Assembly: GCF_022458985.1 (NCBI RefSeq)
Contig: NC_061777.1
Span: 13,109,668 to 13,173,667 of the forward strand
DNA: 64,000 nucleotides
Direction of reading: 5' to 3'
Origin: Mugil cephalus
Taxonomy: Eukaryota > Chordata > Actinopteri > Mugiliformes > Mugilidae
This document shows, piece after piece, positions 48,026 through 62,900 of this stretch. Positions within the stretch are counted from its first letter, which is position 1; every line of letters starts with the position of its first letter. The notes under the pieces were generated by a model, which saw nothing but the letters and a program-made list of their open reading frames with translations, did not search any database and was not told the origin of the DNA. A program made the translations under genes and the position numbers.

Positions 48026-51000
48026 TCGGGACAAGTCTCTACTTGTAAACAAGGGTTAATTGCAGAGGTCAAGAGATGGCAATTGGCAGAAATCAAACGC
48101 TACGGCTTGCTCTCAGCGGCGTTTACCCCATTTATACTTCTTTCCCCTATACTTAAACCGAGAACAGGCTTGTGATCCTTTAGCTGCAGTTTCTTATATA
48201 ACCTCGTGGTCATTTCTTGTAAAGTGATCGTTCCTTTGTTGTGTGATGCAAATAAAGGAGTGACCAGTGACTAACCTTTGCAAGCCAAATGTTTGCCATC
48301 CTGCGTGGAAAACGCAGCGCAATCCTAACGCTTACCTGTTTGCCTTCGTGTTGTCCGTGCAGCTGGACGGAACCGTTGATCTGGACGAGAGGCGCCTCAT
48401 CCGCTCGGCCATCCGGGAGCTGAGGAGGAGGGAGATCGAGGACATGGAGGCCGCTCTGGCCAGCAAGAGGTTTCGACCCACGCGGTTCAATCAGCAGGAA
48501 GACAAAGAGAACCAGCACAGGTGAGGTGCAACACACAAACGGCGAGCTGCCTCATAAGAACAAACCAGAGAGTTAGCAATTCAATGCTTCTGCTGTATGT
48601 GGCTATCTTTATGAGGACATATACTGAAGTAATGCTTTCCCCTAAGCATAACCTAATTGTAACCTTTAAACCGAGTCTTAAACCCCACGTCACACAAATG
48701 TCCTCACTCCGATGGTGTAAAACTCGGGTCCTCAGAAAGATAGCTGAGGACACACACACACACACATAGACACACACAAAGACACAGACTCTCACACACA
48801 GACAGACACAGACACAGACACAGACAGACCTCTCTTAATGACAAACTGCCTCAGATCAGGTGAACTGGAGATGATGAGAAGACAAACCCGTTTGCAGCAT
48901 TCCTCAAACTCCAGTGGGAAAAGCCTGGAAATGTCAAGTCGGTAAAACGGAGGTGACAGACAGACAGACACACAGACAGACTGCTGCTTTCCGTTTCCAT
49001 CCAGTGTGCTCATTTTGCAGTAAATAATTGAATTTTCCTAAACTAAGGTTTCCAGTCAGAATTTCACAAGAGCCTTTTGTCTGTTTTTTTTGTGCCATTC
49101 GGAGCCGTCTGTGTGTTTTTCCACGTCACCTATCATTTGACTGAATAATGCGGGTGAGCTGATAACCTGGTGTAACGCTACACTACCTCTGCCATTTTGA
49201 CCATTAACGTGTTTCTGCTGACGAGCCAAATGAGAAACAGGACAAATAGCCTTCTCGGTATCAAAGAGCGCCGCTTTTGTAATATTGTAACAGATCATTA
49301 ACATGTTGGGTACATTTTTATTACTGATTTATGTCATTTGGGAGATTTGAGAGTTTTCTGATAGACTAGAGCAAACATGTCAGATGTGAATTATTTGGCC
49401 TGACTTGCTCAGCACAGTAAAGTAAAGAATTTGAAACTGTAAAGCCAAAAATGATCTTTTTTCATCTGCTGCTCAGTCAGCCAATTTGTATCATAGCAAA
49501 TCTCATTCAAAGATGTTTAACTCTACGAAGGTAAAAATTACAAAGAAGGCAAAGACAAAAATCAAGTTGGAGCTTAAAAGTGTTGACAGTTTAATCTTTC
49601 TTCACTGTGTTGAATCTCTGCAGAACAGGTTGGCCCGGGCCTCTTTTCCAGGCATTAATTCAAAGTCAAGCCTGCATCACAATTGCAGCATCTGATCCGC
49701 TGCAAAGCAAAGACTTTCTTCCGCCGCACTCTCTTTCTCTGTCACTGGATCCCAATAAGAACAGTGGCCGGGCCTAATCATTTCCATTCGCCGTTGCTCT
49801 CAGAAGACTTGGGTTACAAAAACAGAGGAGGCGCCTCGCTGAAGCCGCTAAAGAAAGCATACCTGCCGTCGCACACGCAAAGACAAACACGCGCGCAGAC
49901 GCACGCGACCCATCTGAAAGTTGCATTATCCCGTGCCTCTCGGTGGTGGAATGTGAAATATTCCACATTTTTTAATACCAATGACTGGAGGAAAGCGAGA
50001 ATAATGAGAGTGCTGGAGGAGCGTATGAGTAATAGAAATATGAGGCTGAGAAGAGGGAGGTTGAGAGCAGCCTTTTTTAGACAGTTTGTGTCACTGAGTA
50101 TCACTTCTTCCACGCCGGATTTGGGAGGGTTTCCTCTTTTTTTCCCTTCTGGGTTGAGCAAACGGTGTGCTATCTTAGAATTGTCTTTGGCCGCCTTTCA
50201 CCTGCACCTGATCCTCAGGTTATGGTTTCATATACATTTTAAAATATTAACATCATTGTCTTCTCACTGTCTCTCTCAGGTCAGAATCCAATGAGAACCT
50301 GGACGTCTTGTCAAAGAAACTGCAGTCAATCCGAGACATCGATGAACTCATGAAAATGGTAAATATCACTGGACAAAAATCATCAGATGCGAATGAGACA
50401 GATTTCTGTCATGTCGTGATGTCTGTGCTTATGTTTGCTCGTAGCTCCGTGCGGCCGGCGAGTACGAGGAGAGGAAGTTGATCCGAGCGACCATTCGACA
50501 AATCCGAGAAGAGCAGGAAAGTGAGTCTGTCCGTTTTGTCGGATTCTTTACAACATGTCTCAGAAAACCTTTTTAAACATGTGACCGCTCTTTCTGTCAT
50601 CCTGTAATTCTTCTGTAATGCATTTTTTTCTGTTAAGTCACATCTTAAGCGAATAAATGGGCCAGTCTGTGTTCCAGATGACACAGTGATGTTGTTTTTA
50701 AATATCTCTGAAAGTTATTTAAATTGGTTACATGGGCACACTTAAAAAAAAAAAAAAATCTGATGTAGACTTGGTGCAGTTTGGCAGCATGCACTGACAC
50801 TAGTTGGCCTGATGGGGGCGCAAAACTAAAGGTAAAAAAAAATAAAACTACCTGTTCACTGTGTATTAAACTCGAAAGGAAAAGTACGTTCATATCATCG
50901 GTGTGTAGAACAGGAAGTGTACACACACACACATCAGTCTCCGTCTGGTGCCATAGTTACTACAGAGGACCTACCTATGCTGTTGGATCAGATAATGGAT

Positions 51001-53903
51001 TCCTCTCATTCCTTTCATGCTGTCTGGTCTGCGTGAGGCTCCTGTCATTCTCAAACCCTGTGACGCGTACAGACTCAAACAAAAAAATGGCCGACTTCTA
51101 CCCAGGCCACGTCGGGACACCTCCGATAATCTTGTCCTCTGGCAGTTTTGATTACATCTCCTCTTCCTTGAATTTTACTAATGGCAAGAAGGTTATTGTG
51201 AGAGTCTAAGTGTCTAAGTGCAGTCTATGTGTGTTTGCAGGGTGTGTGGAGAGCGGGAGAGCATCTGGTCGCTGCCAAGAACCCGAGAGTGTGGAGTCCC
51301 GAAGCGGCATGGGAACTGGAGTGAGTAAAGTCGAGTTAATGGAGTTAAAAGTGTTTACACTTATATAGTCTGGACGTCTCCATTAGGACTGATGGGTGAA
51401 CTGTCTCAGATCTAATATGAGCCCGTGTCGCCTTCCATTTAGAAAAGTGAACCGAGCACGGACAAATTTGTGGGTGTTCAGTTAGTTTGCATGGCAACAG
51501 TGACCACTGAGGTTTCTTTGCTGCCACAATGAAGAATGCAGCAAACAACAACAACAAGCATTGTGGCTCGAGTCGCACACTGGATCATGAATGTGACCAC
51601 ACCTCACGCAAAGACACACACACACACAAAACACAAAACACATGCCTCCACTGCCATGGACTGAGGAATGTGTTTTGTTTCTTGCATCCTCATTCAGGTT
51701 TGGCCAAGACTGAGGAGAAATATAGAATTTACTTTGACTCTGGTGATGAGTGAAGACAGTAAATATTTTCCTGCCACTGCAGCTTTTTTTTTACAGTTTC
51801 AGAAAAATTAGGTGTATTTTGCAAGCTTTAATTATATGTGTACACGCCGATCAGCCACAACATTAAAACCGCTGACAGGAGAAGTAAATAACATTGACCA
51901 TGTTGCGACAATACAATGTTCTGCTGGGAAACTTTTTGGACCTGGTATTGGTGTGGATGTTACTTAGACATGTAGCACCCACCAAGACCAGACCAGGTAC
52001 CCCCCCGCACCCCATAGTAATGACACTCCACACACATGCACACAAATGGTTGAGGAATAAAAAAAAAAAAAAAAATGAAAACAGCACAATGTGCTGACCT
52101 GGCCTCCAAATTTGCTAGATCTCAAACCGATCAACTATCTGTGGGATGATCCACAGAGGCCCCTCCCCTCAACCCACAGGCCCCCACTAACAACATTCTG
52201 TCAGACACCGCAGGACGCCCTCATAGGGCCCATTTCTACTCTCTGATGAATCACAACTGTTTTGGTGCGTCAGTATTATGCCACGTGGTTTTGATGTTAT
52301 GACCGATCGGGGTATGTGTGTTGATTATGATTAACTCGTCTCTCTCCTATCTGTCTTTTTTCTGTCTTCATCTGGCCGGCCTCTAACAGATAAGGCCATC
52401 CCCCACATGACCCGTATTCTGCTCCAGGTTTCATTCTCTTACGCTCAGAGGGCCTTAGGCCGGGATTTATAAATCGCTACGAAAATAAAACTGAATTGAA
52501 TTATTATTGTTAAAATGTTACCTCTGTGTAATTCCTTTTTAAAACACGAGCCCTCTCATATATTTTTCCCAGATGTCTTTCACGGTTGACCTGCCCTCTA
52601 GTGGCTGAGTGTTTCATCCGTGTGATGTGGAGATATGAGGCTTAACGTTTTAGAGAGTGCTTTCTAGGGGCCAGATGTTATCTGCTGCTTTTGATCGTAG
52701 GCTTTTCGTGAATGCCCTGTTTCTAGCGGATGGGCTTTCTGTGGAGGAAAAGCAGAGTTGATTTTCATTGTATGCGGTCACCGCTCTCCAGCCTAAGCCT
52801 ATGGGAACGGCTCTTATATATTTATATGCGTTAAAGGATAATGCAGTCAGTCACGTTGTCTGGTGGTTCAAATGAAAGCGTTTCATTGTTTTTCCCACCC
52901 CAGTGACAGAAAGGGGGAATAAATCAAAAGGTTCTTAGTATCACTCCCATTGTCTGTCGAAGCCTGTGCTCTGTTTGCGTGCTATCCTTTGTGTGTGCAT
53001 GTGTATATTCTCCTCAGATAGGAAGCAATGATAGCATGCTGACGAAACAGGATGCTCCCGCATTCAAGCCTCTTTACCTCACTTCCTGTAAGACAGCTGA
53101 GCGGCTTGTGAGTCATGAAGGCGGCGTGCTGGACGGTGGTGGTGGTGGTACGGATGACGGAGGGGTGGGTGGGTTTGGACCGAGGGACTTGCGGCCCACC
53201 AGCTGTGCCCCAGCAGTCTGGTCTGCTCTGGAATGGGGACGTGGCCAAAAACAACATCAGCCAGCAGCAGCAGGGCTCCTTCCACTCACATCACAGCGGC
53301 GGATCTCTTTGAGCTGCTTGCAATTGTCCCGTGGAAGATGGTGGTCTTTGATTAGGTCTCCGCAGCAGACAAACACGCGGCACCGTGCAGCATGTGGGCC
53401 CGGGCGGCGGCTTGTGTTCAATTAGTACATGGCTGTTCATCTGTAATTTTTACCATTTAGAAGCCGAGGGTTTTATTGGTTGACATTCAGGGAACGCTGA
53501 GGTACACTTAAAGTTTCCTTCTGCTCATTTGGAAATAATGGTGCCGTAACAGCTTATAAAAAGCTTTAATTATATGTACGTAGGAGAAACAAATGCCAGT
53601 ATAAAAATGTTGCTCTTTTTTTATCATTGTGACATACAAAAAAAAAAAAAAAGCACAAAATATGACGATGTCCTGTTGGAAAAGAATACCTTCTTGTTTC
53701 AGATATGAGCACAATACACCAAAAAAAAAAAAAGAAATGAGGTCAAAACAAAGGCAAGAGTGTGTCAGAAGGTAATGTGTCAACCAGGCAACCCATTAAC
53801 CTGCAAGGAAATGTGTGTGTGTGCGACAGAAAGTGTGGTGGGGGTCACATCCCTCTGGAGACAGAATGGGAGGGAGGGGAAGTCAAAGGAGTGGCTTGTT
53901 GGT

Positions 53904-53990
<87 letters not shown>

Positions 53991-56900
53991 TGTAAATGTT
54001 TGTGTGTCTGTGTGTGATGTGGCTGAGGGAGTAGAGCGGCAGAATAGCGGACGTCCTGACTCCAAGAGGGTTACTGCTGAGAGACGGGGAGGGAAAGAGA
54101 GAGGGAGAAGAAGGGAGGGAGGTATTCAGTCTTCAGTCTGGTAAAGAGAAGGTAAATGTCACTCTGATTTTCTGTTGCCGTCGTGTGTCACACACCAAGT
54201 GTTCCTCTGACCTTCTTGACTTTAATTGGAGATTTATTTACCAATCTTCCCTCATCAGTGTTTCTTTTTTCTGTCTGATTGGAGAATGGGATGTGCCTGC
54301 CTCTCTGTTTACATTTCAGGTTTGTGTACACGTGCTTTACTGATCACTTTGATGGATTACTATTCATTTTAGGCGACAGGTTGAATAATTAGCGGTTTTA
54401 TATTGATGATATTTGTGATGCGTGGCATGAAATTCGTATGTACGTAATCCAATGAAATCACTTGATGCGTATTTTTTATTTTTTTTAACACATTTTAAAA
54501 TAGATCTGTTATTTTAGCGCTTCGTTAATCTAACCCTGCAATTTTGGGGGTTTGCATGCCGTCAAGGTGAGCTGGGAGAGCTCAGGTATGTCTGGTGACT
54601 GGGTGGTTGGGTTTCAGCTCCAGACAATAGTTTTGTTTGTTCCCTGAGCTCTTCATAAACATCTTGCAAGAAGAGACCTGATGAAAGAGAAGCTCTTTGC
54701 CGTGGAGAGGGTTTAGCGGGACTTTGGAGATAAGTTGAGATTGCTCGCTGTAGGACAAAAAGTACAGTGGGAGCATTTATAAAAAAAAAAAAAGACCAGA
54801 AAGTAAGCTTAGATTGGCATGTGACGATTTGCAGTAAGTAGATGAGGAGCGAGACTTTCAGCCTGACGACTTCTGTGGGTTTCCTCACTCAAGCCGGTGT
54901 GTGTGTGTGTGTGTGCGCGTGCGTGCGTGCGTGCGTGCGTGCGTGTGCGTGAGATGATTGCTACTTCATTCCAGCTACTGTATTTCAGTTTTTGGAGGTG
55001 AGCCGAGTGTGCGGTTCCTCACGCTGCAGTAATGGAAAGTGAGCCACCGGGTCTCTTCTCTCGCTTCTCTTCCACGTGGATGCGAGGAAGACCCTCAAAC
55101 GGTCTGACCTCACCGATCGTGTGATGGATTTAACTTGCATGGAAAAACTGGAGCGGTGGAGCTCAGCGCACTAATCCACAGTAGATCTCAGTTGTCTGAA
55201 CTGGTTGGTGAAGGAGGTGTCAGCCTCATTGTTGTTGTTGTTGTTTTTTTTTTTTTGTGAAGTTGAGATGGTCCACGCCTCACTGTGGTCACACGAGGGG
55301 ATAGTTGTTTTTTTGTGTTTGCGAGTTTGAGATTTTGCAATTATAGTCTGACACAAACGGGCTCCTGAAGCCAGATGGGGATGAGTGCTTGGTGGGTGCG
55401 CTGGAGCGGGTTGGTGTCAGTGTTGGTTCCACTCTGTCAGGTTCTGACTGTCGGGGCCAGAGGTAAGCCGCTAATGACAGCATGGTAGCTGGCAGCAGGT
55501 CCCGCGCTCTGGTCTCCTTCTCCAGTTCCACTTTATCTTCCCTTTTTTCGTTCTGCCTCTCCGTCTGTGAGAAATATGTTCCCTGTGGTTTAGTGGGAGC
55601 TTTGAAATGATGGCTGTCTGTCTCCTGGTAGAAGTAGGAGAGGGTGAGGAAAGACTCGTTCTCTTTAATTGTGTTTATGGCTCTAACAAAATCATCCCAC
55701 CCCCCAAGACTCTTTGAGTGACTCCACTTAGGAGGCCCTTTGTGTCCTCTCATATTGTAGTACCTTTACCCTTTTGTGTTGTTGCAGGAGGCTGTTTCGG
55801 TCCTCTGAACTCATCAGACTCTTTAATGAGTCATTAAAAGAGTATTCTGCTAAATTTCCACTTTCCACTGTGGCATGCCTGACTGCATCAGCAGCATTTA
55901 CCGTTACCGTCCTGAAAAGCTGAGAGGACATTCTCGTGCCCCAGAATCTGTTCTGCATTTTTGCTCCATATGGAAAAGTGGAAGATGGAAAAAGTGGCAC
56001 CTGTTATGTAGATTTGCATTTCTAAGATTTCACATTCGGCTTTTGTTTTAACTTCATTTTGCAGAAAGGGATTGATCTCACCTGGAAGACTTAAGCTTAA
56101 AAAAACCTCTTCTTCTATTTTTTTTTTCTTTTGTAAATTGTGTGACACATTTAATTGTGTGTCCTCGTCCGACTAGCGCCTTTGCAGATTTACCTTTTCC
56201 CGCTTATGCCTCCATCTACTGCAGCAGTGTCTGATTACGTTTTCTTTTCAGAGCTGCTCTGCCCTGTAATCTGCTCAAGGTGGGGAAGGTCACAGTCAAT
56301 AGAGCAGAGAGCCTTGAGTCTTTTCTCACCTCTGTCTCTGACTTGTGTTTAAATTCAAACAGGCTTTGTGGTTGATCGCAACGTTAACTTGCAGCCTCGC
56401 CTTGACAGCCTTGATCACACATTGTGTTGATTAAAATCCTTTCACAACACAGTGGTGTGACTTATGACATATTCACACTGCTCCTGCTCACAGCCGTGCC
56501 AGCCTCTTGGTCTCTTGGTCTAGGATAACATTGTTTGCACATGCCAAACTCATTGTGGTTGGGTTTGTGTGCTTTCTTTCCTCGCTTTAGAGATTGTGAA
56601 TGTGTTTTCAGAAGCATTTTTAAGTAATAGCAGGCTGTAAATCTGGCTAAAGTAGTATATTTTCAGGATGTAAGGTCATGTCCTGTATGTTTTTTCAGGA
56701 TCCACCCAAACTTTTGTTGGCCTATTCTTAACCCAGGTGTCTTTTAAAACAGAGATTATGTGCTGTGATGTAGTTCATCATTGCAAATGAGCCGCTGAAG
56801 GATTCAAAACACCTGGAGTTTCACACGAGAGCGTTTTTTTCCCTTTGATACATTTTTTATTTATTCAGCCCTTCAGAGTTTTTAAAAAAAAGTTTTTTTT

Positions 56901-59900
56901 TTTAAAAAAAGTTTTGGGATGATTTAAAGAGGGAGTGTGTGATGTGTGTGATGTGTGTATGTGCGCGTGTGTGTTTACACAAGCTCAGAGGACCCTTATT
57001 TGTGCAGCTGATTCTCCTGTGGAGTAGCTCAAGGTCAGACACCAGAGGCCCAACAGTAGTCCCTGCATCTGCATCCTCCCCTCTGCACACCTCTCCCGTT
57101 TCCTCCATATGCTGAAGTGCTGCTGCCTCTCCCTGGAGATTGTGCTCAGCTCTAATAACTCACTGCACATTAGGGTCAGAGCTCTGCACACAGACCTGCG
57201 TTTTGTTGTGATCAGGCTGCAGGTAATGTGGAGGTGCAGGTGCTACGTAAATCAGTCAAAGCAGAGCCTATAACACTGTCCTGAAGCCTGTGCTGAATGC
57301 ATTTGTTGTCTCATGCACGCGCACACACACATGCACACAATGGAAAATAAAATAGATCTTTGCTTTTCCGGGTGGCCAAGTGTGTCGTCCTAAGCGATGG
57401 CTTATGGCACGTTTTCTGACATTTAATTTAACAAGACTGTGCTTTTTGTTTTTCCTCTGTCTTGAAGGGCACTGAGCATTCTTCTCTGTTCTTTACAGGA
57501 GACAGAGCGCGAGAGCCACAGTGAGCGGGAGCACATCAGATCTCAGATCCAGCAGACGCAACAAAGAAAAGGTAAAAAAAAAAAAACAACTCCCTCATCT
57601 CTGGACTAAATGTGACTGCTCTTCAAACTAGTGTTGGAATGGCTGCAGTACAAAATTTTGTGTATATACTATAAACATTCAGCTAAAGGTCGAGTTTGCG
57701 TTGCCACTAATAACCCGAAACCAACACAACCCACCTCTGTTACATGAACCTGTGACTGCGCACATCTCTTGAGCTGAGTTTTTTCTTTTTTCAGTGCCTG
57801 TTAAAATATTCAACCAAAGGAGCCATTCTCCTGAGGTGGCGGTCAGGAGGTCATATTAGTTCAGGCTCTTTAAGCTCCTTCATCTAACTTTATTAACTGT
57901 TTGGCGTCACTCACATCCATAGGCTTAATGACTGTGGCTTCTTAAGTGTGAAGTAATTTCATTAACCACTCTGTTATGTTAGTCCAGCCATCAATAAAGT
58001 CGTATGAATGCACGCCTTCAGGGGCCAATGAATGTGTTTCGTTCACTTGAATCCTTATAACTTTAACAGAACTTACAAAAGTGCATTGTTGGCAAGTAAT
58101 TATTGCTACAAACTACAGAACCTGTATATTCTTAAACCTCTTGAACATATGGCTATTTAAGGTCCATGTTTGGCTAACTGGACCTCAGCCTGAGGCTAGC
58201 TGTCATAATAATGTCATTCTGTGTGGCCTGGTCAGTTTTGGGTTTGGCTCTTGGTGTCCTTCACATGGACCATGGGTTGGTGGTGGGTTTATGGGAAGCA
58301 GCAGAAGGAAACCCAACGGCCACACCTCTGCTAAATAAGGATGATACCAGAACAGAGCTAAGGTTTTTCTCAACGTGGCGTACAAACTCCCCACGCTTCT
58401 GGATTTATCACGGTCTTACATTTAAAGCCAGGGTGAAACGAGGATAAACAACAACAAAAAAAAAGAGACCACCATACAAAAGCAAAGAAGAAAGGGATCA
58501 TTTAAAGTGGATATCAATCAACAAAGACAGTGCAGTTTAGTGGTTGTGACGGGTCGTCTTTACAGAAGAACATAAGAATTTAACTCAGATGATCTTTTTT
58601 TCATTTTTTCCCCTGGTTGTTGAACGCAGCACAAAACTCATACCTTTACCTTTCCGACAAAGAAGCGTATATTTACATGCTTTACCTCAACGACCATGTG
58701 TACAGCCTTACTGCATTCTAGTGCAAACTGCAGGAAGCAAAGCTATGATTTAGGAAATGAAATGTTTTCAGAGACTCGCTGTGGAATGCACTTTGCGCTT
58801 TGAGCTCCCGAAAGAGAGAAACTGGTTCACCAATTATAATTTCACACGGTAACCCAGTGACTGGACTGCAGACTGTCGCGTCTTGTGCGTTCACAAATAT
58901 GCAAATATCAGGGCACTGTTCAGAAAAGTATCACTTGTAAACCACAAGTGTAAATTGTAAAAACTGGTGGTGATTGGTGATGTCGTTTAATGGTTTAATG
59001 GTTGCCTCAGTACTGACCAACATGCAGTTTAAGCCTTTCAATCCAATCCAATACTTTGATCCCCACTTCTCAAATGTTTAACAACTGGATGGATTGCCAT
59101 GACATCCCACAGATACATCCCCAATCATAGCTATTTATGCTATGGATGGGCTTATGACCACAAAGACCAGAAAATGAATCCTATCAGCTTCACTTCTACT
59201 GTACAGTAACCTAAACATGTTTAGCATTATACCTGTTTAGCGTCGGCATATTAGCATTGTCACTGCGAACACATATTAGCATGTTGGCACTGCCATTTTT
59301 TCTTTATTTGAAAGAAAAGCTAAAGTGCCAGCTTCTAGGAAAATACTTTCTGACAAAAAATCTTCCATAAAACTGTGTTTGACACCAAAGCCGAGAGCGT
59401 ACGAAGCGATGTTTATCCATCGGGCCACAAGCTGCTGAGAAATCGCTGAAAAACTTGTGTTGACCTGTTCTCAGCGGGGACAAATATGGGCTTTTCTCGG
59501 ACCATTGCTTCACTGTGAAAGCCATATAAAGAAAACTCTTGCTTGTTCTTTGTTTGTCCTCCATGTACATTGACAGGCACCAGTCAGCACAAGCTATGCA
59601 GCTTTTGTAGCTATTTTGAAGAAAAAAGGCAAGCCTTTCATTATCCGGTAGAAGTGGGGATTTTCCCAGAAATCGTTACACAATACATACGGCCGCATCG
59701 CAACGGACAAGACGTGAACAATAACGTGAGAGCTTGTTGAAGTAGCCATGTGTTTTGGCTCTCACTACAGTGGACCAGTAATTGAGTTTGGGTTCATTGG
59801 ATATAGTATGTCTAGTGGAGCATTCATAGTGTCACATGTGAGAATAGCATCAAATTATTTTCCTAATTGTGCATGATAGTCACGTTTTCTCTCCAGACCG

Positions 59901-62900
59901 TGTTGTGCAATCATCTGTTCTGTCTAATTAACTGCATGTTGCGTAAAACTTGTTTTCGAGATGTGTTAAGTGAATAAACGTAATTGTGTCTGGACTGTGT
60001 GTAATTTTAGCCTCTTCTTTTTTTGGGAGGTGATACACTGTAATGAATAAATAAAGATCAGCTGCGTCAAATGAGGCTGAGAATGTTCAACCTCGATTCT
60101 GTCTGCTTGAAAGTTGAAAGGGGCCGAGTCGGCTGACTCTGGTTAGGCGGGAGCTCCTCTTTGATTTGGTTTGTAAATGACAGGCGTGCATACTTGGTGA
60201 ACCCCGTTTGGTTGCAAAGTTGGTGCAAGCTACGGTCATGTACAAGTGCTTTGAATGGCTTGGTTTTGGACATGTGATGGGGAAACTGGATACACTTTCT
60301 GTTTTCTGAATTTGCTTTATCTGTGGTGCAAACACAACCTCGCATATTTCATCACTCAGCAGTCCCGTGTGGTGGTGGTGGTGGAGGTATAAACGGTCAC
60401 AGGGGGGCACCACTGTGTTGTTTGGAGTGTGGTTTCCTGAGGAGGGAGGTGACGTGAAGAAGCTTGGGCTGAGGCTTGCGCTGGTCTCTATTTCACCCGC
60501 ACTTGCTCCCTGACTTCTTGCAGTTGCTGTGATTGTGCTACATGATCCCTTTCTCCACTCCTGAGCCCTCCTCCCATTTTACGCACATCCACCAACACAA
60601 TCTCACAAATCTCGCTCAGGAACTGTGGCCAGTCTGGAGGAAATGTCCACATCCCCTCACGTCTCCACATGCCTCCTCTGTGATCCTGAGTGATATTTTC
60701 TAGCCAGGCCTCTCTTGGGGCCCCAGTGCTGCGGAAGTATTTCATATACATAATTTCGACCTCTAACTTCACCGCCTACTGCTTTGCTCACAATCACCAA
60801 CAGCCACTTCACTTTAGTTTACTTCTCATCTCAAGAATTAAAGTTTAAAAAAGAAATGTTGTACAAAATATGTAAGCCACAAGTTACAGAAAGTTATTTA
60901 TTGCATATTTTTCCTTTGTGTTTTTATTTTTAAACAGGTTCCAACTCAGGCATGGTGTTGGTTCTTGATCACCTGGTAAAGGATGACAGCTCTGAACCTC
61001 TGTTGATCCAGCCTCAGCGAGAAGCTGTGGCCACAGAGTCTGACCTGGTCATGTCTCACCGTGAAAGGTCAGACTCCACGGCTTCTGACCGCAGCGGGAC
61101 CTCCGTGCTCTCCAAATCCAATCTGGATTCCGTGGCCTCAGAGAAGAGCCTGGGCTCAGCCTACAGAGCCCGACTCGACTCGGGAGCCTCAGATAAGAGC
61201 CAGAGTTCCTCCCAGCGTGGCCGGCTAGACTCTGCAGCATCCGAGCGAAGCGTCGGCTCCCAGTCTCACATCCGACAGAGGCTGGGCTCAGATGTCTCCG
61301 ATACATGTGTCAGACCCCGTCTGGGCTCTGGGGCTTCGGACAGCTTCGGTCTCCTGTCGAGGAAGCGCGCGGACTCGGGGACATCTGATCGGAGCGTGAG
61401 TATGACCTCTGAGGAGAGGGGCCCGACAGAGGAGGTGGAGGTAGCCACAAGTGGGTCGACCTGCAGCACAGATTCAGAAACCGAGAGCAGAAGCCAAACA
61501 CCAGGCGGCAACCAAGCTCCGACCAAGCAGGACGGCACAGCTGACCAGGATCAGCCTGATGGAGCCGTTTTATCTCGGGGACATCCTGCGGATGGTCTGC
61601 TCAACGGCAGTGCCAAGGGAAAAACTGACTTCCAGAAGCAAAAGGTGAAGTATGCAGTCCTTGTGTCAGATGAATGCCTGATGTCTTTTTGTGTGGGATG
61701 CACAGTTGGTGACAAATTAATATTGGAACATAAAAGAGTAGGGAAGCATAACTAATGCAGCCTCCGCACAGTTCAGGACGGGTCACTGACTGGTTTAATG
61801 AGTGAAAAATGATCAAGGCTTCAGAGTCGCCATCTGAGCCACACAAAAGACCTTTAACGTCCAACTTGTTTACCAGTGCATTTGTGTTTTAGAGAGTAGC
61901 GTAGACCCTTAAAACGGTTAATTGTTTTTTTTTCTTTGTTACCCACTCTCAGAATAGATATAACCAGATGAATATCAGCCTTTATCATAACTGCGCCACT
62001 AGAGTGGGGTGCTGAGCCGCATAGCAACACCAAGACGCACCAACAGTCTCTGTTTCGTTCCTCGCCATTTCATCATTACAGACTCTGACACTCCATTATT
62101 CAGCGACACCCGGGTCCAAACGGCATCCATAAACACAACTCTCTGTGCTCCTGTGTGATGCTGTTTAACTTTTGTTACTTGGTTACACAAACAAACTGCG
62201 CACCTGACTGTCTCTGCTTCACCTCAGTGTCATGTCAGCCTCACCTGGTGTCACAGGGGGCTAGGCAGCATGACCAGAAATCTGTCTCTCTTCATCTTAC
62301 GGCCCCGAGAACACACAAACACACACACAGGGCTTCTGTTCCTGTGTTGGCTGTTATCTGAAAAGCAATATTTCCCATCTTGGGCGCTCAGGTTGCCATG
62401 ACGCCGTCGTGTCTCTCCTCTAAATGTGTTTACCCAAGCCTGGACTCGGTCTTCTTTTTTTATTGTTCCCTGCTATATATGCTGATGCTCAGTCTGCTGA
62501 GAGTAATGTAAACACTCCGGGGTCCATCGTGGCCCCGCCGCCAGAAAAAGAACAGAGGCCCACAGTTCCACTCCATACACAAACGTTACATAATGAAAAC
62601 ACCACCCATGGATTCTCTACTTAGGATCGTGTGTCTGTAGCTGTCAGCGCAGCCGTAAATGCGCACTCTCTTGAATGCGCGTTGCTGCCGTGTTAAGCGT
62701 GCTCCGTGGTTGTTGAAGCAGACACAGTTCATGTTAACCTTTTGTTTTTTTGTGTTTCCCTCTTTAGATAACACTTATCAATGATCTGCCCCTCACTCAT
62801 GGAAAACCAAAGGATCCTGGTAAGAAACTGTTTTAGATCTCTTACTTAAGAGACCAGTGCATCAAATGCGATAATCTTGTAAGATATTTCTCAATACAAA

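Larger units (their letters stand above)
36392..48362 (+). other. smtn: smtn intron 1 (12 kb)
   Basis: No coding exon is recognised in 12 kb. It holds an ATCT array (36588-36657), a CArG box (43722-43731), a CpG-rich CCAAT cluster (45800-46005), a pyrimidine-rich stretch (46974-47010), and CA/TG arrays (47390-47414, 47915-48022). Several open frames of 100-186 codons show no family signature and are treated as chance. Confidence 0.6.
51321..57498 (+). other. smtn: smtn intron 5 (6.2 kb)
   Basis: Holds a decayed Tc1 element (51841-52314), TG arrays (53906-53989, 54897-54951) and A/T homopolymer runs, including an alternating A-run/T-run at 56881-56912. I recognise no coding exon. Confidence 0.6.

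Noticed and set aside
47837-48175. 112-codon frame with Cys-Val repeats (and similar frames at 53760-54144, 36502-36755)
   Set aside because: Translations of TG and ATCT microsatellites.
49683-50294. 203-codon frame in smtn intron 2 overlapping exon 3
   Set aside because: Reads exon 3 in a different frame; intron translation.
55289-55753. 154-codon frame on - in smtn intron 5
   Set aside because: No recognisable product and no splice context; low-complexity basic sequence.
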